Origin: Steinernema hermaphroditum
Lineage: Eukaryota > Nematoda > Chromadorea > Rhabditida > Steinernematidae
Length of the DNA stretch: 64,000 nucleotides
Assembly: GCA_030435675.1 (NCBI GenBank)
Contig: CM059622.1
Location: 12,710,001 to 12,774,000, forward strand
Direction: 5' to 3'
A model generated the notes under the pieces. That model ran no database searches and was not told the origin of the DNA. It saw only the letters and a list, made by a program, of their open reading frames with translations. Shown piece by piece: positions 47,671-58,638 of this stretch. Positions within the stretch are counted from its first letter, which is position 1. The number at the start of each line of letters is the position of its first letter. The position numbers were made by a program, and so were the translations under genes.

Positions 47671-49506
47671 TCAACAGAAACCACAAGTCCTTCCACAACT
47701 ATTGTACCGATGACCATAGCTATAGTATGTGTTATCACAAAAGCCGTTTCTCTTCCATCCGGCACAATTGCTGGACTGATCGAAACATATTGGCTTTGCC
47801 GGTGGCGCGGGAGTGACTCTTGCTCCAGGACACAGTCCACAGGTTCTAGGACAGTTCAGTTTCATCCAGGCGGCGTACGTCGAGACGCGGCAGTTGTGGA
47901 AGTTTTTCCGACAGATTCGGGATTTATCCAAACAAACGAAAACGGTTGGAGGGACGGTAGGTGCTACGGTAGCCTCTGGAATGGTTGTTGGAATCGCAGG
48001 CGAAGTGGGAGATGTTGTGGCTTCAAGAGTAGGAGTGGTAGATGGGGCTTCAGTGAGTGCTGGAGTAGTGGAGGGATCTGAAGCGGAGGTTGGAGCTACG
48101 GTAGTGGGAGCATCGGTGGGACAGGTACCACAAGTCTTCGGACAGTGCTTCAGCCACAAATCCTTCTGAACAACATCGCTGCAGAACTCCGGCTTCTCGG
48201 GACATTCCGCAAGAGCATCTTGACAAGAGTCCCGGATCTCAGGCAGTTCACAGCAGATGGCACAGGTCCGAGCACACTCCATGGCCAGATTACTGTACTT
48301 CTCGTGGTCGCAGTTAGGGTCTCTTCCAGCAGGAGACTTAGTCGCCTCTGTCGGGAAAATCTTCTGACACGCGTCAATTTTGTCTTCGCAGATTTGAGCG
48401 CTTGGCAGAAGCGAGCCTCGGACGTCGGTACATCGCACAGGCGCCGGAGTGGTCGTTGGAGCAGGCGATGTTGTTGGCGGAGCAGTGGTTGAGGCAGGGG
48501 TCGTCGTTGGACATAAGCCACATTTTACGGGGCACAACTCCTGTACAGTTTCTATGGCGCACTCATCTTCTATGCCTGCACAGAAATTTTGGTCTTGGCA
48601 GGCTGCAGGAACCTCCTTGGCTATTGTAGTCGGAGCAGAAGTGGTTGTTGTTGGAGGAGTAGGACAAGAGTCGCATGTCTTCGGACACTTCTTCGCCCAA
48701 AAGACTTTTGTGTTGTCTTGGGCGCACAAATCTTGACGTTCCGGGCACTCGGCCAAGGTGTCTTGACAAGTAGCCACGATGTCGGGCCGTTCACAGCAGA
48801 GTCCACAAGTCTTTGCGCACTTCATGGCCAGAGTGGTCATCAAGAAGGCGTTGCAGCTGTTGTCCCGACTGGCTGGCTTCGCGCCGACGTCAGTGGGGAA
48901 GTAGTTCTTGCAGTCATCTACTTCGTCTTCGCATAGGAGAGCACTCGGAAGAAGGTTTCCATTTGAGTCAGTGCATCGGAGCGGAGCTGGAGTGGTCGTC
49001 GGAGCAGCGGTCGTTGTTGGACATGCTCCACAGCTCACCGGGCACATGTTCTTTATGGAGTCGATGGCGCACTTGTCTTTCAGGTCGGTACACTCGGGTT
49101 CTTCTTTACAGTCGGGATTTGGTGTAGTGATGGGAGCGATAGTCGTAGTAGGACAGGTATTACAGGTCTTCGGACAGTCCTCTGTCATGTCCGTCCATCT
49201 TGGGTGGCCACACTGATCTGCCACACAACCATGTGTTCTATCTTGGCAGGAGTCTTTGATATCCGGGCGCTCACAGCACAGTCCGCAAGTCTTCGCGCAC
49301 ACCATAACATACTCTTTTAGATCTTCTTCGTCGCACAGTGGGTCTCGAGCAGCAGGGAAAATCTTTGTCTTGACCTTGAAGAACTCGCCACAGCTTGGAT
49401 CTGCATCTTCGCATACTGTAGCCGAAGGAAGAAGATAGCCGTATTTGTCCGTGCAGCGGTTTGCGGCCACGGAGGCGAAAACGAGGAATGAGATGACAAA
49501 GTACAT
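47671..49506 (-). CDS. Secreted multi-ShKT protein, intronless (611 aa)
   Basis: One uninterrupted minus-strand frame of 611 codons, notable in a region where every other large gene has introns. The signal peptide is MYFVISFLVFASVAA. Modules of the type CTDKYGYLLPSATVCEDADP to SRDP or ARDP to CAKTCGLCC alternate with shorter ShKT modules (CPVSCGACP, CPKTCDSC, CPVKCGLC, CPKTCGTC) and Thr/Pro linkers. The C-terminal pair (CPRTCGLC, CGRTCGFC) matches the end of the gene at 42762. A TATATAAG-like box sits about 30 bp upstream on the minus strand. It may be a retro-copy or have lost its introns by conversion; either is inference. Confidence 0.88.
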   Translation of the reverse strand: MYFVISFLVFASVAANRCTDKYGYLLPSATVCEDADPSCGEFFKVKTKIFPAARDPLCDEEDLKEYVMVCAKTCGLCCERPDIKDSCQDRTHGCVADQCGHPRWTDMTEDCPKTCNTCPTTTIAPITTPNPDCKEEPECTDLKDKCAIDSIKNMCPVSCGACPTTTAAPTTTPAPLRCTDSNGNLLPSALLCEDEVDDCKNYFPTDVGAKPASRDNSCNAFLMTTLAMKCAKTCGLCCERPDIVATCQDTLAECPERQDLCAQDNTKVFWAKKCPKTCDSCPTPPTTTTSAPTTIAKEVPAACQDQNFCAGIEDECAIETVQELCPVKCGLCPTTTPASTTAPPTTSPAPTTTPAPVRCTDVRGSLLPSAQICEDKIDACQKIFPTEATKSPAGRDPNCDHEKYSNLAMECARTCAICCELPEIRDSCQDALAECPEKPEFCSDVVQKDLWLKHCPKTCGTCPTDAPTTVAPTSASDPSTTPALTEAPSTTPTLEATTSPTSPAIPTTIPEATVAPTVPPTVFVCLDKSRICRKNFHNCRVSTYAAWMKLNCPRTCGLCPGARVTPAPPAKPICFDQSSNCAGWKRNGFCDNTYYSYGHRYNSCGRTCGFC

Positions 49507-49785
49507 TGATGCGATAAAAGTTCAGACTTTGTACTTATATCTTCTCGTTTCTTGTTTGATCAGCTGCGGCGCAGCAAAGTTTCACTCACGAAAACATTAA
49601 ACTTTCATCCAGTGATGTCGTTTTGTTTGTTTTGCATGAGATATCGAGCGTTAGCGGAAGAGCGGAAGCTCTTGTTTTGACAGCTGCTTCGCAGAAAAGC
49701 CATAAACATGACTCTGTCGTATAAGAAGAGAACTGCAAAAAGAATTCAGAAGATATGCTTTCACAAGGAATCATAATACTATTTA

Positions 49786-51472
49786 TCACGAAGTTTCTTT
49801 CACCTCATTATCAGTTTCTCTATCCTCTTTCTCCCAGTCGTACGGTGAATCCTCAGCTTCCGAATTGAACCGCCAGTAGTGCATGTCTCGATGCTCTTGA
49901 CGGAGGAACTTGTAATCTGGCGCGACGTTATATTCAATCGATGCAAGATACCGCATGATCAACTTGTACTCGTCCGGATATCCGGCAAATTTCATTCGAA
50001 GCATGTCGAAGCCTATAATGCTTCATGTAGGAACAGCAAAAACGTGAAATTCTAACATACCCCCTTCAGAGAAAATAGCGCATTTCGCCTCGAGCACTTT
50101 TTCCTGGTCTTGTTCTTTCTTCCAAAGTAGATGTCCACTCCACAGTTCAGTCATCATGAAAAACCAACTTTCGATGTCGTCTCTTCGACTACGCTCCCGC
50201 TGATTGTGAGCGTTTCGCGAAGCGTAGCGCATGCTCCCCATGAACGGGACGGCACTTCGAGCTTCAATGTGAGGAGCCCGACGTTTGCCATCTATCGAGA
50301 TACTCTTCAAGTACGTTCTCGCGAGCCCGAAGTGTGTAAGTACAAGATGGAATTCCGGGGAAATCGAAAAGACTTGAGGCTTTATGTCCCGATGAATAAA
50401 TCCGAGTTTGTGGAGCTCTTCGATGGAAGAGATCGAGTCAATGCCGATGCGCAGTATAGTTGATACAGAGAAGCGGTTGCTACTATTCTTAAGCATATCG
50501 CTTAAGGTCCGACCGAACTAAACATTAACTATCAGAAATATTACATTAATGAGGCCCACCGTATTTAGAACGAGAAAATTCACTTTTTCATTTTGCCCTT
50601 TTGCTATCAGCTGCTTTAAAGAAGAATCTTTATCTTTCTGGAGGCCAGCTGCCAGTTCCAAAACCGCTCCTTCAATTTTCATTCTCTTGCATTTTATTGT
50701 ATTCAACTCAACTCGCAGTTTCAGTTTCTTTCCTTTTTGCGAATCCTCGCAAACGTCGACAGTTCCAAAGCTACCCTTGAAGGTCTGCAAAGCGATGTAC
50801 CTAAAGAGACAACAAGTTGTGTGTGCTCATATTGAGTTGAACCCACCTTGCATCTCCAATTTCAACCACTTCGTTTTTTTTAATCAGCGTATCTCCAGAA
50901 TTGTCGTTTCCATAATCACATTCCGCCATTGGGTACTCGTTGTCATCGAGGAAGTCCTCGCCCGGCCTCTCTTGCTCCTTCATGGTTGCCTTTTCTTTGC
51001 TTTTCCCCGACTTTCCTTTCCGGGTCTTGTCCACCACCTGCTCACGACTTCCGCCAGCATGTTTCGACTTATGTTTCGTTTTGGCCTTGGCTTTTGCAGT
51101 GCCTCCGGAATTTGCGGCCGCTTGGCCTCCGCTATCGACTTTCCTTCGTCTCTAAAGTACACGGAATAAGTGTGATGGGAAATTAACAACTTACAACACT
51201 GCCTCCATCTTTCTTTTCTCGTGACAACTTCTTGTTACTAGGTGTGCCCGCACTTGGCGTTCCGGTGCGGGAACCAGGAGTTGAAGGTCGAGGCACATCC
51301 GATTCCTTCGACGGTGGTTTCTGCTCTTCGGATTCGGCACTATAGCTCGGGGCGTTCCTTCCCGTCCGCTTGCGCCCCCGTTTCTTGTTTTTGTTATTTC
51401 TGCAAAGAGGTAGGAATAAAGCTGAAAGGACACATACGATGGCTCATTCGTTTCCACGGGAGTTCCACCCAT
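49786..51472 (-). CDS. TTBK/CK1-like pseudokinase (489 aa)
   Basis: Exons on the minus strand are 51472-51438, 51399-51195, 51151-50847, 50800-50560, 50517-50061 and 50012-49786, giving 489 residues. The first 180 residues are a Lys/Ser/Pro-rich tail (NNKNKKRGRKRTGR, KGKSGKSKEKATMKE). A kinase fold of the tau-tubulin/casein kinase 1 group follows: KGSFGTVDV, FGRTLSDML, LRIGIDSI, LGFIHRDIKP, GSMRYASRNAHNQRERSRRD and DIESWFFMMTELW. Key residues are changed. Arg (about 211) stands where the ATP-binding Lys is expected, Val (about 311) replaces the HRD-loop Asn, and HFG (about 324) replaces DFG; the HRD Asp remains. Catalysis is therefore unlikely. Nematodes have a large TTBK-like group, much of it sperm-enriched. 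Confidence 0.87.
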
Positions 51473-51698
51473 CGTAACTGCTCGCTGGATGACTCGGTGC
51501 AGAAATGATCAGATGCACCATCTTGCCGTGCAATGAGACTGTCTCCGGAAAATAGACATTTGAGGTTTGAAGCGTGTCGTCCAGCGCATCTCGCATCTGC
51601 AAAAACTAATTGATAAGTAAATCATAAACCAGCATAAGAAATCGAACCTCTCCGGGAAGTACACACAAGAGAATAAATAAGATTTATACACGGTATTA

Positions 51699-53766
51699 TT
51701 ATTTGTACACATCACAACAATCCGATCTAGTATAGTTTTCATCACAAATAACAGTCTTAGCAAGTTCTTCTTTACTATCATCTTTAGTTCCTTTTCCGCT
51801 TTCATATGGCCGGTCATCCTCAAACTTTCGGCGCTCACGTCTTCTTCTCTGTTGTCGGCAAAGATGTTCGATGATCTTACATTCAGAATTTCCATCGATG
51901 CGAAGCTTTGCAGCTTTCTTATCAAGGTAATCGAACATGTCAGCACTTCTCGCTTTCTTGCCAGGATGGGCCTCTTTCCACTGCTTGTCGAATTCTTCTC
52001 GGTACTTCTTCCATTCCTCCTCATCACTCAACTTTTTCTTTGTCTTTCTCTTTCGTTTCTGTTCTTGTTTTACCCCTTCTTCAACACTAGCAATTTCAGC
52101 GACTAGTTCTTCAGGTTGCTCTTCGTTCTAAACACAAAGAAAAATTCTTGCAAACTACAAGGCAACATTTCAGCAAACCTCGCAAGCTTCCTGAATCACA
52201 ACCGGTACAGACTGTTTCTTAAATTGGTAAATCGAAGATGTACCACCAATTCGAATGCGTTCATTCTGCTTCATCATCTCCTCCATCATTTCTTCCAGCT
52301 GAAAAATCCGCTGTACTATGCTAAAGGAGAGGGTACTTACAGCATCTGACATTCCTTCGACAGAATCCTTCTCAAAATCTTCACACATACAAATAACTTC
52401 CCCGCATTCGTGACATTCATTACTATTATGGGTTCGCCGCTTATTGCGACTTTTCTTCTGAGATGGAGAACAGCAGTCACACTCATATTCTGTCTCATCA
52501 CTTTCTCGCTGAATACCATACACTATTAAATGGTTTACATCCGCTACATCATACCTTTTCCAAATACTCCATTTCGAGCTCCTTTTCCATTATCTTCATA
52601 TGCTCAATGCGCTTCTTGGGGACATAAGCAGGAAAGAATAAATCTTCGTAATCTTTCTCCTGCGTTGTTGGAGAACTGAAAACCAGCTTTCAGAACTGAA
52701 CAGCAAAGCTAACGCAATACCCAATCTTAGGATAATTTTCAAAAACGAATGGGTTGTAACGGGCTCTATGTTGCGACCCTTTCTTGTAGCGCTGAAGAGA
52801 AAAACCAGGATTTTCCACGGGATTCGTCTCTGGAGGATGAATTCGGTGAACAGTGCAATCGACTGGAGGGTAACCGTCTGGTGGATCATTCAGGATGACG
52901 TTCGATTGGTGGAGAGTAACCATGTGAGCCATAATGTTCCAGCGGTCTAAAGTATACTACAGTAAACAATGAGTCACCGGAAGAAACACAACCGTTGTCC
53001 GGAAAGAGGGTACTTAGACGACGTAACCAGATGCGCTGATCCTTCAAAATCATCTGACCTACAGCAACTCGACCCCAGTCAACTTCGTTTAAGTCGCAAA
53101 CGACAGTTTGCCTGAAAGTGACTCCACTTCTACCAAGAGGACCATCGATGGGGAAAATAATGTCGTCTCCGTTAAAGGAAGGCATCAGAAGACGCCGCTC
53201 TACAGTCTTGTCCAGAATTGGATTGTCTTCGACCACACCGTGCATTTGCGAGCGAGCCACCATACAGCCACCCATCTTACGTGCTCGATAAGCAAGAATT
53301 CGATTAACTTCTGAATACTTCTCAGGTCCAAATCCTGAAGTTCCGTATTGAAGCATGAAAAATAGAATAGGAAAAGCAACCTGGCGTGAATTCGATTAAG
53401 TTCATTCGGTACAGCTCCATGAGCGACTTCCAGTCATCGCATTTGTCAGCGTACTTTTTGAAACAGTATGGTAAGATGCCAACGGCTTGGTGTCCACGGC
53501 AAAGGAAATACCAAAGTGCCAGAGCCACACCACGAACACTTAAACGTTGACCCTCATCAATAGTTTGTTCTTCGTCGCCGATCAAGTGCCTGAAAAGAAG
53601 AATTTCGGACGGATTTGTTGAGAGGTACTTACGCATAGCCAACTTCAACGGCGTTGATGTAAATCGGGCGTAAAAGGCAGTGTGGCACGCGATCGCGGAT
53701 GGTGCAGTTGTGATCGTCGGCGATCACGGATAGCGGATGACCTCCGTCCCAGTCGTAGCCAATCAT
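51699..53766 (-). CDS. NYN/Zc3h12a-like RNase-fold protein with Cys cluster (582 aa)
   Basis: Exons on the minus strand are 53766-53633, 53589-53381, 53334-52993, 52946-52721, 52675-52555, 52508-52341, 52299-52180 and 52127-51699, giving 582 residues. The first 220 residues fit the NYN (PIN-like) domain of the Regnase/Zc3h12a group: RPIYINAVEVGYA, QRLSVRGVALALWYFLCRGH, GILPYCFKKYADK, ELYRMNLIEFTPG, then ARKMGGCMVARSQM. Acidic residues that bind metal in active members appear changed (Asn for the first Asp in YIN, and ARSQ where SND-like residues are usual). The C-terminal half has a cysteine cluster (YECDCCSPS, ECHECGEVICMCED) and a charged helical tail. It is probably an RNA-related protein without nuclease activity, by inference. 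Confidence 0.78.
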
Positions 53767-54208
53767 CGTGCAGAGTCAACGAATGCACAGAGTCGCAGAA
53801 AACAATAACAGCTCGACCGCTCAGACGGTCGAAAAATGGACAAACGGCCGACGTTTTGCGGCAACGTGGTGTACTTTGTTGTCTAGACATGACGAGAAGA
53901 CGTCTGCAGTCGTTCCAGACACGATGCTGCAGTTTTGCAAATCATGTTTGAAATGCGTATTTCAAAGCTCGGTCTCGCCACGATTGACTGAATAGAAGTT
54001 CTGCTGAATTTTGCGGAGCGGTCGTATCGCTCTCCCGTTTTGGGGTTGCTGTCAAAATTCGTTAGAAAATTTCGTTTTTGCCATATTGTAGTTCCAAAAG
54101 TTGCAAAAAATCTGGCAATAGCATTTTTTAGTCATTACCGCTCTGAATGCGCTCCATATGTTCTATCACACTCTGTTATTCATTGTCTTATTTGCAGAGG
54201 TGACAACG
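53767..54208. other. Divergent promoter interval
   Basis: The 442 bp between the NYN gene (minus) and the phosphate carrier (plus), with start codons pointing away from each other. No repeat seen. A trans-splice type acceptor TATTTGCAG lies 11 nt before the carrier ATG. Confidence 0.5.
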
Positions 54209-55429
54209 ATGGGGATTATCAGCCAGCTTTCCGAGGTTGTCCCTTCGAATCCGTTCAATGCTCCCATAGCTCGCAGCGCCAGCTGTGATTCTCCTGCTAA
54301 AGGTTTGTCTCCGTTTTGAAAGATCGCATCGCCAATTTGTTTGACTTTAGCTGCCGATGAGAGCGTTGAGTTTGGATCTGGCAAATATTACATGCTTTGC
54401 GGTTTCGGAGGAGTTTTGTCGTGCGGTATCACTCATACCGCCATTGTTCCTCTTGATCTTGTGAAGTGCCGCATTCAGGTAATTTAAGCAACTTGAGTGC
54501 AGTAGTAAAATTGCGTGTGTTGTAGGTCAACCCTGAAAAGTACAAGGGAATTGTTTCCGGATTCCGCACTACTGTTGCTGAGGAGGGTGTTCGTGCCCTA
54601 GGAAAGGGATGGGCCCCCACACTGTTGGGCTACTCTATGCAAGGCCTCGGAAAGTTCGGCTTCTACGAAATGTTCAAGATCCTTTACAGTGACATGCTCG
54701 GAGATGTAAATTTCGCATTCACGCATTCCATTCTGAGCTCGACATTTAGGAGCTCTCATATCAATGGCGTACTTCGCTTTACCTGGCTGCTTCGGCCTCA
54801 GCTGAGTTCTTTGCTGATATCCTGCTCGCTCCCATGGAAGCCACTAAGGTCCGTGTACAGACCTCTCCTGGAGCACCACCCACCCTGCGCGGATGTGCTC
54901 CTATGATCTACAAGACTGAGGGCCTCTCTGGCTTCTACAAGGGACTACCTCCTCTTTGGATACGTCAGATCCCCTACACCATGATGAAGTTCGCTTGCTT
55001 CGAGCGCACAGTCGAATTGCTCTACAAGTACTGCGTTCCCAAGCCCCGTGCTGAGTGCACCAAACCCGAGCAGCTTATTGTCACCTTCGTCGCTGGATAC
55101 ATTGCCGGAGTTTTCTGCGCCGTTGTCTCTCATCCTGCTGATACCGTCGTATCCAAGCTCAACCAGGACTCTGGATCAACTGCTGCTCAGATAGTCAAGA
55201 AGCTCGGTTTTGCTGGTGTGTTTCTTGAATCTGCTCGCATATCATGTTTCAACGTTGTTTAGGCCTGTGGAAGGGACTTACTCCTCGTATCATCATGATT
55301 GGAACTCTGACTGCTCTTCAGTGGTTCATCTACGACTCGGTGAAGGTCGTCTTCAAGCTTCCCCGTCCCCCACCACCAGAGATGCCCGAATCGCTCAAGA
55401 AGAAGCTCGAGGCTGCCGGAAAGCCCTAA
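54209..55429 (+). CDS. Mitochondrial phosphate carrier (SLC25A3 type, 344 aa)
   Basis: Imports phosphate with protons through the inner mitochondrial membrane for ATP synthesis. Exons 54209-54302, 54351-54478, 54526-54705, 54750-55215 and 55263-55429 give 344 residues, all introns 44-48 bp. Three mitochondrial-carrier repeats are visible, with the signature PLDLVKCRIQ in the first, APMEATKVRVQTS in the second and HPADTVVSKLN in the third. GGVLSCGITHTAIVPLD, GYSMQGLGKFGFYE and the C-terminal GLWKGLTPRIIMIGTLTALQ are typical of phosphate carriers. Length and exon quality indicate an intact housekeeping gene. A poly(A) signal AATAAA lies at 55444-55449. Confidence 0.95.
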
Positions 55430-55443
55430 GCTGATCCAAGCGT

Positions 55444-55449
55444 AATAAA
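55444..55449 (+). terminator. Poly(A) signal of the phosphate carrier gene
   Basis: AATAAA, 15 bp after the stop codon and 195 bp before the next ATG. A second AATAAT/AATAAAA cluster follows near 55513. Confidence 0.6.
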
Positions 55450-55643
55450 GTTTTCTGAACTTACTGAGATTCTGAGAGTTTACTTTTCTGAATGTTTCAT
55501 CACGCTTCCTGGAATAATAAAAGGTTGAACTGTTTGCAGCTGTGGTTGGTGAGGGGTTCAGATCTCTGTGTGTATTTCGACTTTTATGTGTCGTGCAGCT
55601 TTGTTGAGACGCTTCGTGTTTTCCAGATTTTCAAACTATAGCC

Positions 55644-56580
55644 ATGCAGTCGGGACACAAGCCTAATTCAGTAATAAATATGAGCGTCTTACTGCAACAG
55701 TTAGCAGCAATGGACTCTGACGACGAAGCGAATGTTCAACAACCGAGAGGCAATAATAACAATGAATTCGAAGTTGCCACCGGGAAGAAGGTTTGTCCAT
55801 ACGCTAGCTCCCACATTTCTCTACTTCTTCTACCTTTTTAGGGTCATAAGCCAGTCATGTTAGTCGACGAGAAGATCAGTTTTAACATGAATCTCCCCCC
55901 TCATCAGCTGGAGACGGGCTATTCATTCTGGTTTCTGCGCGGCTCTCGAGGCGATCGCCAGCAAAAGTGGGAGGACTGCTTGCGCGAGCTCATGGGTTTC
56001 GAGACTGTCGAAGGTTTCTGGTCGTAAGTGGTCAACCACTTCGTCTTTCTCCTCAATGAACTACTTCCAGAATTTATAATCACATTCAAGCTCCGTCGAA
56101 GTTGCCCTACGGCAGCGACTATTACGTCTTCAAACGTGGAATCAAGCCAACGTGGGAAGACGAAAGCAACGTCAAAGGGGGGCGCTGGATTATCAATGTC
56201 GACCGCTCGAAACGTGACAAGCTGTTGAACTCGTATTGGATGGAACTGCTCGTTGCCATGGTCGGAGAACAACTTCCTGACAGCGAGTTCATTTGTGGTG
56301 CTGCAGTCAGCTGCCGAAACAAAGGAGATAAGGTTGTTTGTGTATGTTTCAATTAGTATTGACTCGTTTCCTGTAGATCTCGATCTGGACCCGTTACGCG
56401 AATAAGGACGAGCACAATTTGCGCATTGGAGCGAAGCTGAAGCAAGTGCTGCGTCTCCCCGAGAGCGAAACGATCCAATACGTCGGCCACAAGGCAGCTT
56501 CTTCTCGTGCTGGATCCCGCATGAAGGTTCGCTTGACGCTTCCACCCAAGCGCAGCGGAGAGTCTTCGTCCACCCCATAG
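55644..56580 (+). CDS. ife-4: eIF4E family, 4EHP (eIF4E2) type cap-binding protein (264 aa)
   Basis: Binds the mRNA 5' cap; 4EHP-class proteins usually repress or select mRNAs because they bind eIF4G poorly. Exons 55644-55790, 55842-56023, 56071-56332 and 56377-56580 give 264 residues. The cap-sandwich positions are Tyr76 (in ETGYSFWF, where eIF4E has Trp) and Trp137 with Glu138 (KPTWEDESN). Tyr at the first position is the hallmark of the 4EHP class. GFWSIYNHIQAP, GGRWIINVD and GAAVSCRNKGDKISIW follow the family order. The long acidic N-terminus (about 50 residues) and Ser-rich C-terminus are lineage parts. It starts 214 bp after the phosphate carrier on the same strand, with TTTTCCAG 20 bp upstream, which would suit an operon. 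Confidence 0.93.
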
Positions 56581-57286
56581 CTGTTGACTAATAATACTTT
56601 TAATATCCCATTGACAGATACCATCGTTTTGCTAATAACAGTTAGTTTTTCATGTCGATGGGCAGGATAAATGTTGATTGTTGCAAATTGTGTTCTTGAA
56701 TACCGGGAATACCATTTGGAGCTGTTTGGAAAACTGGATGTTTTGGACAACACTGGACCAGGGGAATGAGAAATGTACTTTGGATAGATCCTGGAAATGC
56801 AGGTGACGGTAGCTAAAAGGCTTTTTCCATAAGGAGCTAAGACCTCTTGGAAGTTATCTCCACTTGCATCCCTCTCGATTCAAGGCATCACGAGAAGAGA
56901 AAGAGCGAAGAACACACAAAAACATAAACGTAAAGTAGCACGCGCCTACAGTATCCACGGCAACTGTGCTCTTCTAATGAAAGACTTTTCCGAAAAAAGA
57001 TTCGTACAAACAGCCACTCTAAGCCGTGCCACTTGTGGCGTGTGCGCGATTGCAACACTAAGCAAAAAGCCAATCTACGTGTGGTACGGACAGCTGCACA
57101 AACATGAGTCGCATTGTATCATCCAAAACCGGTCTTCTTTTTTTTCTGACGACATCACAAATTCCGTTTTTTCAGCTTTTCTTACTGTTCCGCATTGAGG
57201 AAAACTCCCAATATATAAACGGCGATGAAGAAATCGTAGTCACCAACAACTGCTCTTCTTTCTTCCAACCGTCCTTCTGTCAGAAA
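56581..57286. other. Intergenic with a TATA box at 57212-57220
   Basis: No gene seen. TATATAAAC at 57212 precedes the ShKT gene start by 75 bp. Confidence 0.5.
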
Positions 57287-58077
57287 ATGTTCTGGAAATT
57301 CATGCTCCTTTCGGCTCTTCTTGTTGCTTCTGTTCTGGCTAATGACGATCCGACCAAGGAGGGCGAAGGAACCGACCCTGGAAAGAAGGAGGGCGAAGGA
57401 GCTGGCGATGGAAAGGAAGGCGAGGCTGCACCTGCGCCTAAACGATGCCAGGCCGAAGATGGAACTCTCCTCCCGAGTGCCACGAGTTGCGAGGACGAGG
57501 CCAAGGACTGTAAGACCGCCTTCAAAACCGCGCTCACGAACAACAGCCGTGACCCCATGTGCGATCTGGAGCTGATGAAAGAGACGGCCCTGAAATGCTC
57601 GAAGACGTGTGGAATCTGCTGTGAGAATCCCAACTATAGTTGCGAAGACTGTGAGCACTCTTTTGAAACAAACATATAAGTCTTCGTTTAGCCAAAGCGC
57701 ACAAAACTCTCTGCGCCCAATGGAAGGGCAACTGTGGCTCAAGCGACCCCACCATGCAGCAGGTCATGGCCAAGTACTGCCCTGGAACGTGTGGACTTTG
57801 CATGCAAAGCAGCTGCCGCAATACTCTCCCCGACTGTGATTCGATGGCTCTTCTCTGTGTAGATGAAACGTTCGGCAAGGTCTTCAAGCAGCAGTGCGCC
57901 CGCACTTGCCAGTCGTGCCCCGCCGACAACACCAATGGCGGCGTTGAATGCCGTGACGTGAATCCGGCCAAGTGCAGAACGTACGTCGCCAAGGGCCTCT
58001 GCACCAACCAGTTCTACATGCAGAAGGACCCCACGTTCATCAGCAGAACTTGCGGAAAATCCTGCAAGCTGTGCTAA
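57287..58077 (+). CDS. Secreted multi-ShKT protein (249 aa)
   Basis: Exons 57287-57650 and 57692-58077 (41-bp phase 1 intron) give 249 residues. The ATG lies 3 nt after CTGTCAG, so trans-splicing is likely. The signal peptide MFWKFMLLSALLVASVLA is followed by a Glu/Gly/Lys repeat linker (GEGTDPGKKEGEGAGDGKEG). The Cys modules are CQAEDGTLLPSATSCED to CSKTCGICC, then modules ending CPGTCGLC, CARTCQSC and CGKSCKLC. It is a paralogue of the gene at 22946, with the same module order and intron position, but the linker is acidic and basic rather than Pro/Ala-rich. A poly(A) signal AATAAA lies at 58149-58154. Confidence 0.87.
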
Positions 58078-58638
58078 GCAGAGATATCGATGACAGATGA
58101 CTTGACAGTTATGATGAATGATGACAGCAATAGATTTGGGGTATATGGAATAAATTTGGTTGCTTCTGTTCGTCTTTTGGAGAACGACTCACACCTAACA
58201 CACAAAAAACAACACCAAGTACACTTTTTGTAGATAACTCCATAATCAAATAGCGGCCAAGTGACTTGGTAGATTACTAACTACAACATAAGACATTTCA
58301 GGTAATACAAGGCCTTTCTCGCTGTTTAAAGGTCTTTATAATCCTTCTAAGTGGATATATCCATGCAGGAACGCGCAAGAACCGGGAATGCGATAGGGCA
58401 TGAGATAGACCTGGGAAAGGATGGGGATGTATAGACCGTTCACACCAGGATGGGGGATGATTGGAATGACCGAATCGGACGGCCGAATCGATACAGATGA
58501 AAGACTTAGATGATCCTCCCCATTTCATTATTGATATTCAAAATTCAATGCCACAAATCAGTGAACATCTTAACCCGATAAAATTTAGGTCTTTATGGAA
58601 AAACTATTGATTATTACGAAATATGTACAGTAGGCACA
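58078..58638. other. Intergenic, nothing identified
   Basis: It holds the poly(A) signal of the ShKT gene at 58149-58154 and no other supported feature. Confidence 0.5.

Noticed and set aside
50518..50559. A 27-bp intron joining LINV to the kinase catalytic exon
   Set aside because: The donor GTGGGC at 50559 gives a 42-bp intron and the join LNT-FGRTLSDML, which fits the kinase family better.
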